From Methanocalculus sp. (GTDB lineage: Archaea > Halobacteriota > Methanomicrobia > Methanomicrobiales > Methanocorpusculaceae), in NCBI RefSeq assembly GCF_029762515.1, contig NZ_JARVGN010000084.1, forward strand, positions 1 to 6,830: a stretch of 6,830 bases of DNA, given 5' to 3'. Numbering within the stretch: position 1 is the first letter of the stretch; every line of letters starts with the position of its first letter. Under the pieces are notes generated by a model. The model saw only the letters and a list, made by a program, of their open reading frames with translations. It did not search any database and was not told the origin of the DNA. A program made the translations under genes and the position numbers. Positions 6,338 through 6,830 of this stretch are shown here, in pieces.

Positions 6338-6830
6338 ATGATAAAAATCCCCCGTCCCATTGCCGGGTATACCTTCGGCCATATTGTCATCGATCTCTAC
6401 AGTCCGGTGATTCCGGCGCTAATTCCTCTGTTGATCCTCTATCCGGGAATAGGATACTTCCTTGCAGGCCTTCTCGTCAGTGTCTTCCAGATCACCTCAT
6501 CACTCTTCCAGCCGGTCGTCGGCTGGCTCTCAGACCGGAGCGGGTGGTCGGCTCCGATCTGGCTCTGTATCCTGACGAGCTCAATCTGTATTGGTCTCTA
6601 CGGTGTGGTTCAGGACTACTATCTCCTCATCATCTTTGCAGCAGCAGCCGGGATCTCCCATGCCCTCTTCCACCCTTCCGCCCTCCTCCGGGTGCATGGT
6701 GAAACAACAGACAGAAACCGGGGTTATCTCACCTCGATCTTTGTCACCGGCGGAAACCTCGGTTTTGCGATAGGGCCTGTAATCGTCGGTATCCTTATCG
6801 GGTTTGGAGGCATGACTGCGCTCACCCTGA
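6338..6830 (+). CDS. MFS transporter, fosmidomycin-resistance (Fsr)-like, N-terminal part (cut by right edge)
   Basis: Integral membrane secondary transporter; 164 codons are visible and the frame is open at the right edge, against about 390-410 residues for the family. About five membrane spans can be seen, near residues 9-34, 39-63, 72-91, 93-112 and 130-155. Resemblance to the Fsr subfamily rests on GHIVIDLY in the first helix, a QITSSLFQPVVGWLSDRSG stretch carrying MFS motif A at about 62-69, the FHPSA element at 111-115, and VTGGNLGFAIGP at about 136-147. The ATG at 6338 directly follows the methyltransferase stop, with a weak GAGG at 6325-6328. E. coli Fsr exports fosmidomycin, but the drug's target pathway (DXR) is not used by archaea, so the natural substrate is unknown. 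A housekeeping export role is as likely as drug resistance. Confidence 0.88.
   Translation, partial: MIKIPRPIAGYTFGHIVIDLYSPVIPALIPLLILYPGIGYFLAGLLVSVFQITSSLFQPVVGWLSDRSGWSAPIWLCILTSSICIGLYGVVQDYYLLIIFAAAAGISHALFHPSALLRVHGETTDRNRGYLTSIFVTGGNLGFAIGPVIVGILIGFGGMTALTL

Noticed and set aside
6286..6340. Intrinsic terminator between the methyltransferase and MFS genes
   Set aside because: The stem is real, but no T-run follows, it lies inside coding sequence, and the next gene starts immediately after the stop.

Overview
The window looks like chromosomal DNA of a methanogenic archaeon, most likely Methanomicrobiales or a close relative; I do not assign a genus. The evidence is a MfnA-type tyrosine/aspartate decarboxylase (methanofuran and coenzyme A precursors), an archaeal-type hypoxanthine phosphoribosyltransferase, an archaeal Dph2, archaeal TATA-like promoter elements, and short GGTGA-type ribosome binding sites.

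Layout. Positions 1-780 (minus strand) hold the N-terminal 260 codons of serA, D-3-phosphoglycerate dehydrogenase, which runs off the left edge. Positions 781-899 are the only real intergenic space. It is a 119-base divergent promoter region with a palindromic TATA element near serA, a second TATA-like element near ppsA, and a small inverted repeat between them. From 900 to the right edge, six plus-strand genes follow with no spacer: ppsA (PEP synthase), mfnA, hpt, dph2, a METTL5/COG2263-like NPPF methyltransferase, and the start of an MFS transporter resembling the fosmidomycin-resistance (Fsr) family. Junctions overlap by 23, 8, 23 and 4 bases, and the last two genes abut exactly. This suggests one transcript with translational coupling.

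How the genes fit together. ppsA and the divergent serA sit on the same metabolic line: pyruvate to PEP, gluconeogenesis to 3-phosphoglycerate, then serine. mfnA supplies tyramine for methanofuran and/or beta-alanine for coenzyme A. hpt salvages purine bases. dph2 and the methyltransferase both probably modify the translation apparatus (elongation factor 2 and RNA). The transporter's substrate is unknown.

I found no CRISPR array, insertion sequence, tRNA or rRNA, and no defence or mobile module. This is mostly an ordinary housekeeping region. The points worth a second look are the inverted repeat ahead of ppsA, a two-codon upstream reading frame that overlaps the ppsA start, a perfect 10-bp hairpin inside the end of the methyltransferase gene, the dph2-methyltransferase coupling, and the uncharacterised transporter. 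No claim of a new system is justified from this sequence alone.
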